A stretch of DNA of 48,787 bases, taken from the NCBI GenBank assembly GCA_963578605.1, contig CAUZEA010000037.1, forward strand, positions 1 to 48,787. The letters run 5' to 3'. Source of the DNA: JAKVCB01 sp963578605. GTDB taxonomy: Bacteria; Planctomycetota; Planctomycetia; Pirellulales; Lacipirellulaceae. The notes beneath the pieces were generated by a model that was not told where the DNA came from, made no database searches, and worked only from the letters and a program-made list of their open reading frames with translations. Made by a program: the position numbers and the translations under genes. Numbering within the stretch: the first letter of the stretch is position 1; each line of letters opens with the position of its first letter. Positions 36,620-45,600 of the stretch are shown piece after piece.

Positions 36620-36726
36620 AACGGCGCGTGGTGATGGAGACGTGAGACCCCTCCGGGATCTGAACAACAAAGCCTGGCTTAGAAGTAGATGGAGGCAGCA
36701 TTGTGTTGCGATTCGACAGCTTCGTC

Positions 36727-36788
36727 GTCCTTTCATCCGTCGGAGCTCACCCCCGGGCGCAGCGCATGGCCTCGACGGATGAAAGGAC
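36727..36788. terminator. 16-bp perfect hairpin inside the ISL3 left end
   Basis: GTCCTTTCATCCGTCG (36727-36742) and CGACGGATGAAAGGAC (36773-36788) are exact reverse complements around a 30-nt GC-rich loop. It lies between the left terminus and the transposase start at 36905. Insertion sequences often carry such structures to stop or mask translation of transcripts entering from outside. No U-tract follows, so terminator action is a guess; the stem itself is certain. Confidence 0.6.
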
Positions 36789-36904
36789 CATGAAGCCTGA
36801 CATACTTGCAAAAAAGCACGAGGAGTATTTGATTTAATAGCGTATCCTGCACGACCTTCGGTTATGGATTGTGTTGCACAACTATCCAACCCAAGGGGCG
36901 CAGG

Positions 36905-38161
36905 ATGCACCTGAAAACTATCCTCAATCGCGTCACGAATTACAAGTTGTTTGTGTTTGGAAAGGTCACTTGGAAGGGCGATTCCCTGACTCCGGCGTTG
37001 GACGTAGAGGTTAAACCGCGGGCCAACGGGCAGCCAGTCTGTTTCGGCTGCGGAAAGCGGGTCCCCGGCTATGACACGATGCCGACGCCGCGGCGTTTTG
37101 GCTTCATTCCGTTGTGGGGAATTGCGATTGTGTTCGTTTACTCCATGCGACGGGTCGACTGCCCGGCGTGTGGAGTGAAGGTGGAACGAGTTCCCTGGGC
37201 CGAGGGGAAGAGCACGATGACAACCGAATACGCGTGGTACTTGGCCCAATGGGCGCGACGGATGTCTTGGAAGGAGGTTTCGGAATCGCTTCGTGTGAGC
37301 TGGGACAGCGTGTTCAAGGCAGTAAAAGAAGCGGTCAACTGGGGTTTGGAGCACCGAGACCTGGAAGCGATCACGTCGATCAGCGTGGACGAAGTTCAGT
37401 GGCATCGGGGCCACAAGTACCAGACGGTGGTGTATCAAATCGACGAGATTCAAAAACGCCTGCTGTGGATCGGCCCTGACCGGAAGGCGAAGACATTGTT
37501 GCGGTTCTTTCGCTTTCTGGGAAAGGAGCGGACGACGCGACTGGATTTCATCTGCAGCGACATGTGGCAAGGTTACCTGAAAGTCATCCGTAAGAAGGCG
37601 AGCCACGCCGTTCATGTTCTCGACCGGTTTCACGTGATGCAGCGCATCAACAAGGACCTCAACGACGTCCGCGCTGCAGAAGTCAAGCAGCTGAAGAATG
37701 ACGGCTACGAGCCGGTGCTCAGCGGTAGTCGTTGGATCTTGTTGAAGCGCCCCGAGAATCTCACAGAGCGACAGACTACGAAGCTCAAAGAGTTGTTGCA
37801 ATACAACCTCCAAAGCATCCGGAGTCACTTGATGCGGGAAGACTTCCAGCGACTCTGGGGGTACACCAGCGCGACCTGGGCCGGCAAGTTCCTCAACGCC
37901 TGGTGTACTCGCGCCATGCGGAGCAAGATCGAGCCCCTGAAGAAAGTGGCTTGGTCGTTCCGTGACAAACGGGACTTGATTCACAACTGGTTTCATGCTG
38001 ACGGCGTCATCTCAGCCGGAATTGTCGAGGGATTTAACAATGAGCTAAAATTGATCACCAGAAAGTCGGACGGATTTCGCACCCAGCAAGCCTATGAAAT
38101 CGCTCTGTATCACAACCGTGGGGCATTACCCCAGAGAGAATTCACCCACACATTCCTCTGA
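36905..38161 (+). CDS. ISL3-family transposase
   Basis: A 418-residue transposase. The ATG at 36905 is chosen because the family N-terminus (LKTILNRVTNYKLFVFGKV) follows; an ATG at 36869 is also possible. Two zinc-binding pairs (CFGCGKRV and CPACGVKV) precede a helix-turn-helix region (MSWKEVSESLRVSWDSVFKA). The DDE catalytic core has ISVDEVQWHRGHKYQTVVYQ (first Asp), FICSDMWQGY (second Asp) and GIVEGFNNELKLITRKSDGF (Glu). No frameshift or stop interrupts it, so the element may be mobile. It catalyses cut-and-paste transposition with 8-bp target duplication. It is the only intact-looking transposase in the window. Confidence 0.93.
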   Translation: MHLKTILNRVTNYKLFVFGKVTWKGDSLTPALDVEVKPRANGQPVCFGCGKRVPGYDTMPTPRRFGFIPLWGIAIVFVYSMRRVDCPACGVKVERVPWAEGKSTMTTEYAWYLAQWARRMSWKEVSESLRVSWDSVFKAVKEAVNWGLEHRDLEAITSISVDEVQWHRGHKYQTVVYQIDEIQKRLLWIGPDRKAKTLLRFFRFLGKERTTRLDFICSDMWQGYLKVIRKKASHAVHVLDRFHVMQRINKDLNDVRAAEVKQLKNDGYEPVLSGSRWILLKRPENLTERQTTKLKELLQYNLQSIRSHLMREDFQRLWGYTSATWAGKFLNAWCTRAMRSKIEPLKKVAWSFRDKRDLIHNWFHADGVISAGIVEGFNNELKLITRKSDGFRTQQAYEIALYHNRGALPQREFTHTFL

Positions 38162-38167
38162 AGAGGC
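38140..38167 (-). repeat. ISL3 right terminal inverted repeat
   Basis: It pairs with 36592-36619. The TGA stop of the transposase (38159-38161) lies within it. Confidence 0.75.
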
Positions 38168-38560
38168 TGTTTTTTAAAGATCAAACCACCTTCGCATCGT
38201 TCGGACTGGTCACAACCGAGGTCGGAATCGTTGAAGAGTGTCAGGCCAGAGAGGTGGTACAGGTTCGGAGTGCCGTGTGTAGTCGGCGACTCGGCCGCCT
38301 CGGCAAGAAGTTCGTGCATCAGCTCAAGCGTCAGGCCACGCCGCCCTGGCGGGTTCTCACGGGTGGGACCGATGATCGGGCTGGCCACGACGATGGGAAT
38401 GTCGCGCTGTTCATCGCGAATGAGTTCGATCGTACCAATCGCCTGCCCACGGAAGGTGTGGGAGTTGAACATGCCGGCGGAGCGCCGTTTGACGGCAACA
38501 GCCCCGAAAGCCGGATGCCCGTTACTGACTGCTGACGCGTCCCAGTCACAGCCGAGTGCC
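38168..38560 (-). pseudogene. GDSL/SGNH-type esterase fragment, cut at both ends
   Basis: The minus strand reads AGMFNSHTFRGQAIGTIELI, RDIPIVVASPIIGPTREN, GLTLELMHELLAEAAE and NLYHLSGLTLFNDSDL. This is the central and late part of SGNH hydrolases of the type 'RTF...vIGtI.lIRe.h.diPIvv.SPi..P.rE......tl..mr..l.eav', a family of carbohydrate esterases or lipases. The N-terminal GDS nucleophile block and the C-terminal 'LHP' block with catalytic Asp/His are both missing. The ISL3 element adjoins its 3' end, and homology fades a few codons before the insertion, so the gene was probably already damaged. No start codon with a binding site remains. Confidence 0.68.
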
Positions 38561-38886
38561 GATACTGGATTCCAAATATTGGATGCACGATTACGGTACG
38601 GCACAACACGGTTCAGTCACTCGGTTTCACAGAGTGTTTCCAGATGATCGTTAGTCTCAGCCCACAAACCGTGGGTGTCGGTGACGCGTGGAACATGCTT
38701 GTCTTTGTATCGCTGAGAGCCGTATCCGTCGACAAAATGGGCCCTGTCGGATTTAGAGGAGTGAGGACAAGGCAAGGACAAGCCCAGTGGACTCTTTCAT
38801 TCACGCTGGCACTAAACGAGGGAGGCGGTCAGTGGTCCGAACGCCAACGACCTTTCTTGCGAACTGCAAGCCGCTCTGGCTGCGGG
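38561..38886. other. Gap with unclear remnants
   Basis: On the minus strand a short run ending in a stop (SQRYKDKHVPRVTDTHGLW, then AETNDHLETLCETE) has the composition of real protein but no family I can name. It could be the C-terminus of another gene lost in the IS region. No RNA gene or strong terminator was found. Confidence 0.35.
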
Positions 38887-41800
38887 TCAAACCCAAGGAA
38901 GCCAGCCTCGACGGCGGGGATACGCTGAGACGAGTGCAAAGAGTAACAAGTATGCGGTCGACGGTTCTGGCACCAAGGCAGAACTTGCGCTGGCAGCGAC
39001 GCTACCGAAATTTGTCTTCCACACAGCGTAGTCCGCCCGGTCGATGGTGCCGTTGCCACTGCCGTCGGCACCGCTGCTACGCGCCACCTGCTCACCCAAC
39101 GTATCCCTCCAACGCGTGAAGTCGGCGGCGTCCACGATCCCATCGCTGTTGTAGTCACCATCCAGACTGGGGGAAATTGTTTCCAGGATGACGGTCGAGC
39201 CTCCCACCACCAATCGAAATCGGTCCGCATTGGGCCCGGTGAGCGCAATGCCGTTGTGGAGCACATCGGCAGCGGTAAGAACCAAAAACATACGGCCGAT
39301 TTCCGGCTCGTAGTCATCCGCAAGCGTGACGTCAAGCGTGCCGGCCAGCCGGGCGCTGCCCTCAATGACCAGCGAGTCGTACGCGGCCGTCGAACTGCCG
39401 GCAATTTCGAACTCGAGCATCCCTTCCGGTGCGAGCGAGAAATCACCGCCCAGCTGCAGCCGTCCGATGTCGTGGCCAAGCCGCAGCGTGCCCCGCGTGA
39501 CGTTGAGATCTCCGTTGACGATCCCTTTGCCTCCCACCACACCCCCAAGAACGTCGAACGAACCTCCGTCGGCAATGGAAGACCCGTCCAGGTACAACTC
39601 ACCGGCACCTTGCTTGGTCACGGTAACGTTTTCAAAATCAAATCTGCCGGTTATGCTTAGCGATGCCCCCGCCGTCACGTCGATCGACGTATCCGTAGAG
39701 GTGGTAACGTTCACATCCCACACATGGTTGCCTGCGGTGACCATGACGCCGGCGGCACCGTCGTCAGAATCGAGCTGCAAACTGTTGCCGGTAAAATGGT
39801 AGGCGCTGGTGCCATCGATTTCAATCTGGCCAATCGTGATGGGCACGTCAAGCTGGATGGTCGTGGTGGGGGAAGTTCCACCGGTGATCCGCACGGCTCC
39901 TCGATCCGGTGGCACGATGGCGGGGGACCAATGGGCCACCGTCTGCCAACTGCCGCCGGTGGCAGAGGCCCATTGATAAACAGCCGGTTCCGGTCGAGCG
40001 CGCAGCAGGATCTGACCTGAGCCCAATTCCAGGTCGAACAGCGTCGCGGCAGGACCCGTGATGGTCAGTCCATTGTCGACCAGATTGCCGCTGGTGAGGA
40101 CCAAGTATCCCCGGCCGTGTTGGTGTTCGTACTCATCGGTGAGCACGATTTCCAGCGAGCCTCCCAGCTCCGCCACGCCCGCCACCGAGAGGGAATCAAA
40201 CTGCGAAGTCGATGGCCCTTCGATTTGAATTTGCAGGGTGGCCTGTGACTGGAGTTCGAAGTCGCCGCGGACCTGGAGTTTCCCCAGGTCGTGCCCCGGT
40301 GCCACGACCCCACGGGTTACGGTGAGATTTCCGTTGACGGCGCCGTCACCACCGATCACCCCGTCGAGCACGTGCAGCGAGCCGACGCTGGCAATGGCCA
40401 CACCATTGAAGTTCAGTCGACCGGCACCATCCTTCACGACGGTAGCGCCGGCGAAGTCGAACTTCCCATCCAACGTGAGTGAGGCTCCACCGGCCACGTC
40501 GATATTCGTGTCTGCGTCAGCCTCGACGGTCGTATACCACGAGTGATCACCACCTTTAACCGAGACATGAGCCTCACCGCTCTCGGCGTTGAGACGCAAG
40601 GTGCCATTACCAGACAAATGAAAGGAGCTGCTGCCATCGACCTTGATGTCCTGGACGGTGACCAAGGACGGAAGTTCAATATCGGTGATCGACGACGATC
40701 CGCCGGTCAGGAAAACGGTGGCGGCGTCCCCGGTAGGAACGGCCCGTGGGATCCAACTGGTGGCGGAAGTCCACAGACCGGCCGAGGCGCCACCCCAGCG
40801 AGCCAAGATGTTTCCGGGGGCGTAATCGATCGTGGCAAGCTGATCGATCGCGACATTGTCGGCGAATTGCGCCTTCCCGCCGGGCCACAATATCTCCAGG
40901 TCCACCAGTCCCGAGTGTTGACCGAGCCCGAAATGGAGGGTGGCGTCGTTCTGGTTGCCCTCACCCGTGCCGAACTCGACCTGACGGAGCAACGTCTGGC
41001 TGCCCAATTGAATTCGCACCTGGGCCCCGACGGCATCTCGGCTGATGGCCTGGCCATCGCCAATCAGTTTGACTTTCAGCCAGTGGTTGCTGTTGCCCTG
41101 GTTCCGAAAAAGCTTGGAATCGGTGACCAAGTCTAAATCGCCGTCATTATCGTAATCGGCGAACCCAGCCTGGTAGGTAGGCCCGAGGCCAGCCAGCCCC
41201 ATCGTGTACGTCACGTCGGTAAATTGCCAGTTTCCATTGTTGCGGTAGAGGCGCGGCTCGTCGCCACTGTAGACGGTCGTGAAATAGAGGTCCAAGTCAC
41301 CATCGTTGTCGTAATCCCCCAGGACCGGCGAGCCGTACGACTCCTGCCAGACGACGCCACCCTGGCCCATGTCCTGAAACGAGTAACCGCCCGCCGTCCC
41401 CGTGTTGCGGAAAAAATGCGAACGATCCTGATACGAGGGTGGATGCGAAAAGTTGCCGTTGAACAGATCGATCTCGCCGTCGTTGTCAAAATCTCCCCAA
41501 GTGGCGCCAATGCTGTGTCCCCAAACACCGCTGCTCCGGGTCCCTGCTACGCCGCGGGCGGTGGCTTGTTCGTCGAAATCGCCCTGACCGTCGTTCACCC
41601 ACAACTGATTCGGCTCGAGCCGGTAGTTAGAGACGTAGACGTCCAGGTCGCCATCGCTATCGAAGTCGGCGGAAGTAATGCCACGTCCTGGCCGCGGGCG
41701 GTTCGGTGTGACGACGGCGTCGTTGGATTGCGTCCACGTCCGAGTGAACGACAAACCCTGGTTGTTGCGCAGCCTCACATCAGGCCGATACTCGCCCTGA

Positions 41801-42270
41801 CTCCCCTGGTATCCACCCACGTAGAGATCAAGGAAGCTGTCGTTGTTGTAGTCGCCCCAGCTAGCCCCCATGGGGTCGATCGTGGGCAGGGATGGCAAGT
41901 TGGCTTCGGTGAAGCCGGTACCTCCATTGCCCCGATACAGACGCGGCGCGGTCGCATAGACGAAGAAATCGAGAAAACCGTCATTGTTGTAGTTTCCCCA
42001 AATGCCGTCCCTGGACATCACTGTCGCCATCCGCGTGAAGTTCACGCCGCCATTATTCCGCCACGCATACCCACCCGCGTGCAGGTCCACAAACCCATCG
42101 TTGTCAAAGTCGCCCCAGGCCACCTTCCGACCGTCCATGCCGGGAATGACGCTCGAGGTAACGTTCGTGAACGTGGCGGCGGGCAGAAAGCTCGCAAAAT
42201 TGGCCAGCAGAAACACCAAGGGGGCGATCAGCGAGATTCGTAACACTAGGAACTCGTTCATCCTACCCAT
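38887..42270 (-). CDS. Giant surface protein: FG-GAP propeller, ASPIC/UnbV, two beta modules, dockerin-like segment, PEP-CTERM
   Basis: An exported protein of about 1127 residues. The start is either ATG 42270 or ATG 42261 (MNEFLVLRISLIAPLVFLLA signal). Order: residues about 40-395 FG-GAP/VCBS repeats (VAWGDFDNDGFVDLHAGG, SWGDYNNDSFLDLYVGG, SADFDSDGDLDVYVSN, FADYDNDGDLDLVT), which bind calcium through DxDxDG-type loops; 395-478 ASPIC/UnbV (HWLKVKLIGDG, VGAQVRIQLGSQTLLRQVEF, DLEILWPGG); then two homologous beta modules at about 488-760 and 762-1030 (GAVNGNLTVTRGVVAPGHDL and GIVNGDLNVTRGTLRLGHDI); a dockerin type I-like pair of EF loops (LDGDYNSDGIVDAADFTRWR, GNGTIDRADYAVWKTNFGS); and a PEP-CTERM tail (LVPEPSTAYLLLFALVSAY). 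It probably sits on the cell surface as an adhesin or scaffold. Divergent from the gene at 42639. Confidence 0.9.
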   Translation of the reverse strand: MGRMNEFLVLRISLIAPLVFLLANFASFLPAATFTNVTSSVIPGMDGRKVAWGDFDNDGFVDLHAGGYAWRNNGGVNFTRMATVMSRDGIWGNYNNDGFLDFFVYATAPRLYRGNGGTGFTEANLPSLPTIDPMGASWGDYNNDSFLDLYVGGYQGSQGEYRPDVRLRNNQGLSFTRTWTQSNDAVVTPNRPRPGRGITSADFDSDGDLDVYVSNYRLEPNQLWVNDGQGDFDEQATARGVAGTRSSGVWGHSIGATWGDFDNDGEIDLFNGNFSHPPSYQDRSHFFRNTGTAGGYSFQDMGQGGVVWQESYGSPVLGDYDNDGDLDLYFTTVYSGDEPRLYRNNGNWQFTDVTYTMGLAGLGPTYQAGFADYDNDGDLDLVTDSKLFRNQGNSNHWLKVKLIGDGQAISRDAVGAQVRIQLGSQTLLRQVEFGTGEGNQNDATLHFGLGQHSGLVDLEILWPGGKAQFADNVAIDQLATIDYAPGNILARWGGASAGLWTSATSWIPRAVPTGDAATVFLTGGSSSITDIELPSLVTVQDIKVDGSSSFHLSGNGTLRLNAESGEAHVSVKGGDHSWYTTVEADADTNIDVAGGASLTLDGKFDFAGATVVKDGAGRLNFNGVAIASVGSLHVLDGVIGGDGAVNGNLTVTRGVVAPGHDLGKLQVRGDFELQSQATLQIQIEGPSTSQFDSLSVAGVAELGGSLEIVLTDEYEHQHGRGYLVLTSGNLVDNGLTITGPAATLFDLELGSGQILLRARPEPAVYQWASATGGSWQTVAHWSPAIVPPDRGAVRITGGTSPTTTIQLDVPITIGQIEIDGTSAYHFTGNSLQLDSDDGAAGVMVTAGNHVWDVNVTTSTDTSIDVTAGASLSITGRFDFENVTVTKQGAGELYLDGSSIADGGSFDVLGGVVGGKGIVNGDLNVTRGTLRLGHDIGRLQLGGDFSLAPEGMLEFEIAGSSTAAYDSLVIEGSARLAGTLDVTLADDYEPEIGRMFLVLTAADVLHNGIALTGPNADRFRLVVGGSTVILETISPSLDGDYNSDGIVDAADFTRWRDTLGEQVARSSGADGSGNGTIDRADYAVWKTNFGSVAASASSALVPEPSTAYLLLFALVSAYPRRRGWLPWV

Positions 42271-42297
42271 CTTGGTGCCCCCCCATCTTGGTGCCCC
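42263..42297 (-). promoter_or_regulatory. 16-bp tandem duplication creating a short upstream ORF at the start codon
   Basis: Two exact 16-bp copies (plus-strand 42266-42281 and 42282-42297) each contain an ATG on the minus strand. The upstream ATG (42286) opens a 7-codon frame (MGGHQDG) that stops at a TAG at 42263-42265. The downstream ATG (42270) begins the giant protein, so the mini-frame overlaps the true start in another frame. It may lower or tune translation. Confidence 0.6.
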
Positions 42298-42638
42298 GAC
42301 GACGCTGATTGTACCTCAATTACATCTTTGTGGGAAATACGAGGCAATATTTCGAGATACCCCGTTACATTAACGACGAAAATGACCTGCTTTTTCGCAA
42401 AAATACCACGGCAATCATTGACACTCGTTGCGATTGGTGGTACGAAATAGAAATTGTTTGCATGGTTGGGACCACGTCTGCACGTCTGGGACACCCCGTA
42501 GTTTTTCACGATCCAGAGTAATGGACGGCAGCAGCACGAGCTGGCTTTGGGAACCCAAGGATTTCGCGCACGGGAAGCTTCGATATTTCAGCAATGTTCG
42601 TCAGTTTTTTTGAATTAAATCAAATGAGGAGTGGATAC
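42298..42638. other. Divergent regulatory region between the two giant genes
   Basis: About 340 bp, more AT-rich than the flanking genes, with no supported gene. A perfect TTGACA (42418-42423) is followed after 17 nt by TACGAA (42441-42446), a weak -10, pointing right toward the gene at 42639. It should contain promoters for both directions. No terminator or riboswitch was recognised. Confidence 0.45.
42418..42446 (+). promoter_or_regulatory. Possible sigma-70-like promoter for the double PEP-CTERM gene
   Basis: The -35 box TTGACA is perfect and spacing to TACGAA is 17 nt, but the -10 box matches TATAAT at only three of six positions. Planctomycete promoters are poorly defined, so this is a weak call. 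It lies about 190 nt before the start codon. Confidence 0.25.
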
Positions 42639-45600
42639 ATGGCTCAATTCGCGGCGAATTTGCGGTGGGTGTGGTTGCTGACCGTCTTGTCGTTGGTCTT
42701 GGCATTCGACAACCTTGCCTTGGGTGTCGAAATCACCACGGCCGAGGGTGTGGGGGCCGATGCGACTATCATGTACGACGATCAAGATCCAGACGTTGTA
42801 GATTTAAACTTTAACGAGAGCGCGGCCGATAATTTTCTGGAGGTGCGTCAAAATCGCTATAGTTATCTGCGGTTTGACTTGGCGACGGCGCCAGAGACCA
42901 CTGCGGCTGCCGGACTGACGCTGATGCTGGGTTTTCGGCAAACGCCGCCACGTGAGTATCACGTCTGGGCATTGAATGACAACGTAGCTGGCCAGGACTG
43001 GGGTGAGGAGACGATCACCTGGAACACAGCCCCGGGAATTGATAATACAAAAGACCCCAATATAGAAGAGGCTTTCGTCCTCAGCGACGTGACCTTCTTG
43101 GGATTGATGCCAATGCCCGTTGAACCCCCGCCCATTGGACCAGGGGGCATTCTCCTGCTTTCCAACCAGTCGTTGGTGGATTTTGTCAACGCCGACACCG
43201 ACAACCAGATCACGCTCATTCTCAGAAGCACTGGCGTCACTTCCCAGGTCATCGGCAGCGACAATACCGATACCTTCAACCCGCAAATCGGATTTGCAAA
43301 CATCATGTTTCCCACACTGAGTCTCCCGACGGACTTGGAGACGTTTGAGTGGCAAACGGCCGACGGTGGGTTATGGAACAGTCAGCCTAACTGGAATCTC
43401 CTCATCGGATCGCCACCCAACCGCGATACCGACTCCGTGCTGTTCGGTGACGCCGGAGGCATGATCACCACCGATACCACGGTCGTGACCAATACCGAAG
43501 TGAACGCCAATTCAATCGAATTTGACCTGTCGGGCAGCACCTATGCCGTGGCCGGCAGCGGCAGCGTCACCCTGTCTGGAACGAATCCCACCATTATCAA
43601 CACCAACGGCAGTCACCAGTTCCAAGTGGAGGTGAACCTCGGCGCAAACACCACCATTGCATCGAATGATCCCAGTGGCAGTCTGGACTTCAACAACCAG
43701 ATCGATCTGGCCGGCAACGTGCTTACCACGTCAGGCACGGTGAATATCAACCAGAGTGTGGTCGACAGCGTAGGTGGTGGGATGATTTCAAGTTCCGGCA
43801 CCTTGGGGACACTCGGCGCCGCCGAAATCGCTGGCGGTCTGACGAGCACCGGTACACTTGAGATCGATATTAGCGGCGCTGGGACGGGACAAAGCGATGT
43901 CTTCCACGTAACCGGCTCGGCCAATCTGGAAGGGAGTGTCGCCGTCGACGTGTTCGGTTCGTTCACTCCGGACCGCGACGTGACCATCATGACCACCTCC
44001 CATGGCATCAACCTGACCGGACCGCTGTCGCTTGCGGGAGACGGCGCAGGGTTCTTTCCGGGGGGAGTGCGTGTCGTTGGAAATGACCTCGTCTTGTTAG
44101 TCGGCAGCGCGATCCCCGAGCCCACCACCTGGACACTGGCCATGCTTGGGCTGTTGGCCCTCCAGCGGCGACGCAAGCGGCCAGTGGAGAATAAACCGAG
44201 GACACGACTGGCACCGTTGCTGCGGCCGGCAGCGTTGACAATTGCCTTGGCCTTGAGTGCGGCAATCGGCAACGTTGCATCTGCTATCGAAATCACCACG
44301 GCCGACGGGGTGGGGGCAGACGCGACCGTCATGGACGCATACTATAGTACCAACTTTAATGAAGGCGGCACCAACTTTCTGGAGGTGCGCATAGATCGCT
44401 ACGGTTATTTGCGGTTTGACTTGACGTCGGCTCCACTGACCACGACTGCTGCCACACTGAGTATGATGGTCGCCTTTGTTCAAGAGGATCAGCTTGACTA
44501 CTTGGTTTACGGATTGAATGACAACGTATCTGGCCAGGACTGGGATGAGGAGACGATTACGTGGGAAACTGCCCCGGGAATCAATTTTTGGGCGGACCCC
44601 ACCGCAGAAGAGGCTTTAATCCTCAGCGCAGTGACTTTCTTGGGAAACATGCCCACACCCTCCCTTGCAACTCGCGCCCCGGGTGACATCTTCACGTTTA
44701 GCTCCCAACCGTTGGTTGATTTTGTCAATGCCGACACCGACGGCCAAGTGACGTTCATCCTCCGCAGTGCGGGGATCACGGTCCAGGCCATCGGCAGCGA
44801 CAATACTGATACCCTGCCGTCGATCGCGCCGGACCCGGTCATGTTTCCCACGCTGGAACTCGTGGAAATGGCGGCCGGACTCTTTGAGTGGAAAACGCCG
44901 GAATTTGGATTTTGGGACGATCAGATCAACTGGGATCCCATCACCGGATCGCCACCCGACAGCGACACGGATACCGCGGTGTTCCGAAACGCCGGAGGCA
45001 TGATCACCACCGATACCACAGTCGTGACCAACACCGGTGTGACGGCCAACATGATCGAGTTTGACCAGTCGGCCAGCACCTATGTCGTGGCCGGAACCGG
45101 CAGTGTCACCCTGGCTGGCATCAGTCCCACCATTGTCAACACCAACGGCAGTCACCAGTTCCAAGTGGAAGTGAACCTCGGCGCGGACACCAGCGTTGCA
45201 TCGAATGATCCCAATGGCAATCTGGATTTCAACAACCAGATCGATCTGGCCGGCAACGTGCTCTCCACGTCCGGCACGGTGAACGTTAATCACAGCGTGA
45301 GCGACACCGTGGGGAATGGTTCCATTTTTAACTCAGGCACGCTCGGTACGGCCGGTACCACCCAGATTGACGGAAACCTGACCAGCACCGACACGCTCGC
45401 GATTGACATCAACGGCACCGGTACTGGACAAACCGATCACTTTGTGGTCAATGGGACCGCCGATCTAGCCGGTAATTTAAGCGTCGACGTGGCGGATAAC
45501 TTCGCCCCCAGCGGTACCTTCGAGGTGGTGACCGCCGACACGCTCCTTGGTAACTTGACTTTGGTCGGAGCGGACGCCGGCCTGTTTTCCCTTGATTTCA

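Larger units (their letters stand above)
36592..38167 (+). mobile_element. ISL3-family insertion sequence, apparently complete
   Basis: A 1576-bp element with imperfect terminal inverted repeats (36592-36619 and 38140-38167, about 21 of 28 positions matching). It is flanked by TATTTTTT (36584-36591) and TGTTTTTT (38168-38175), an 8-bp target duplication with one mismatch; 8 bp is the known size for ISL3. The transposase stop codon lies inside the right inverted repeat. One intact transposase gene is present. Confidence 0.82.

Noticed and set aside
36194..37996. 600-codon open frame on the minus strand
   Set aside because: Over most of its length it is the exact antisense of the ISL3 transposase, which has clear DDE and zinc motifs. 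The part left of the element has no start or recognised motif.
41224..42243. 339-codon plus-strand frame
   Set aside because: Antisense of the FG-GAP repeats; the repetitive codons keep the opposite frame open. No protein-like motif.
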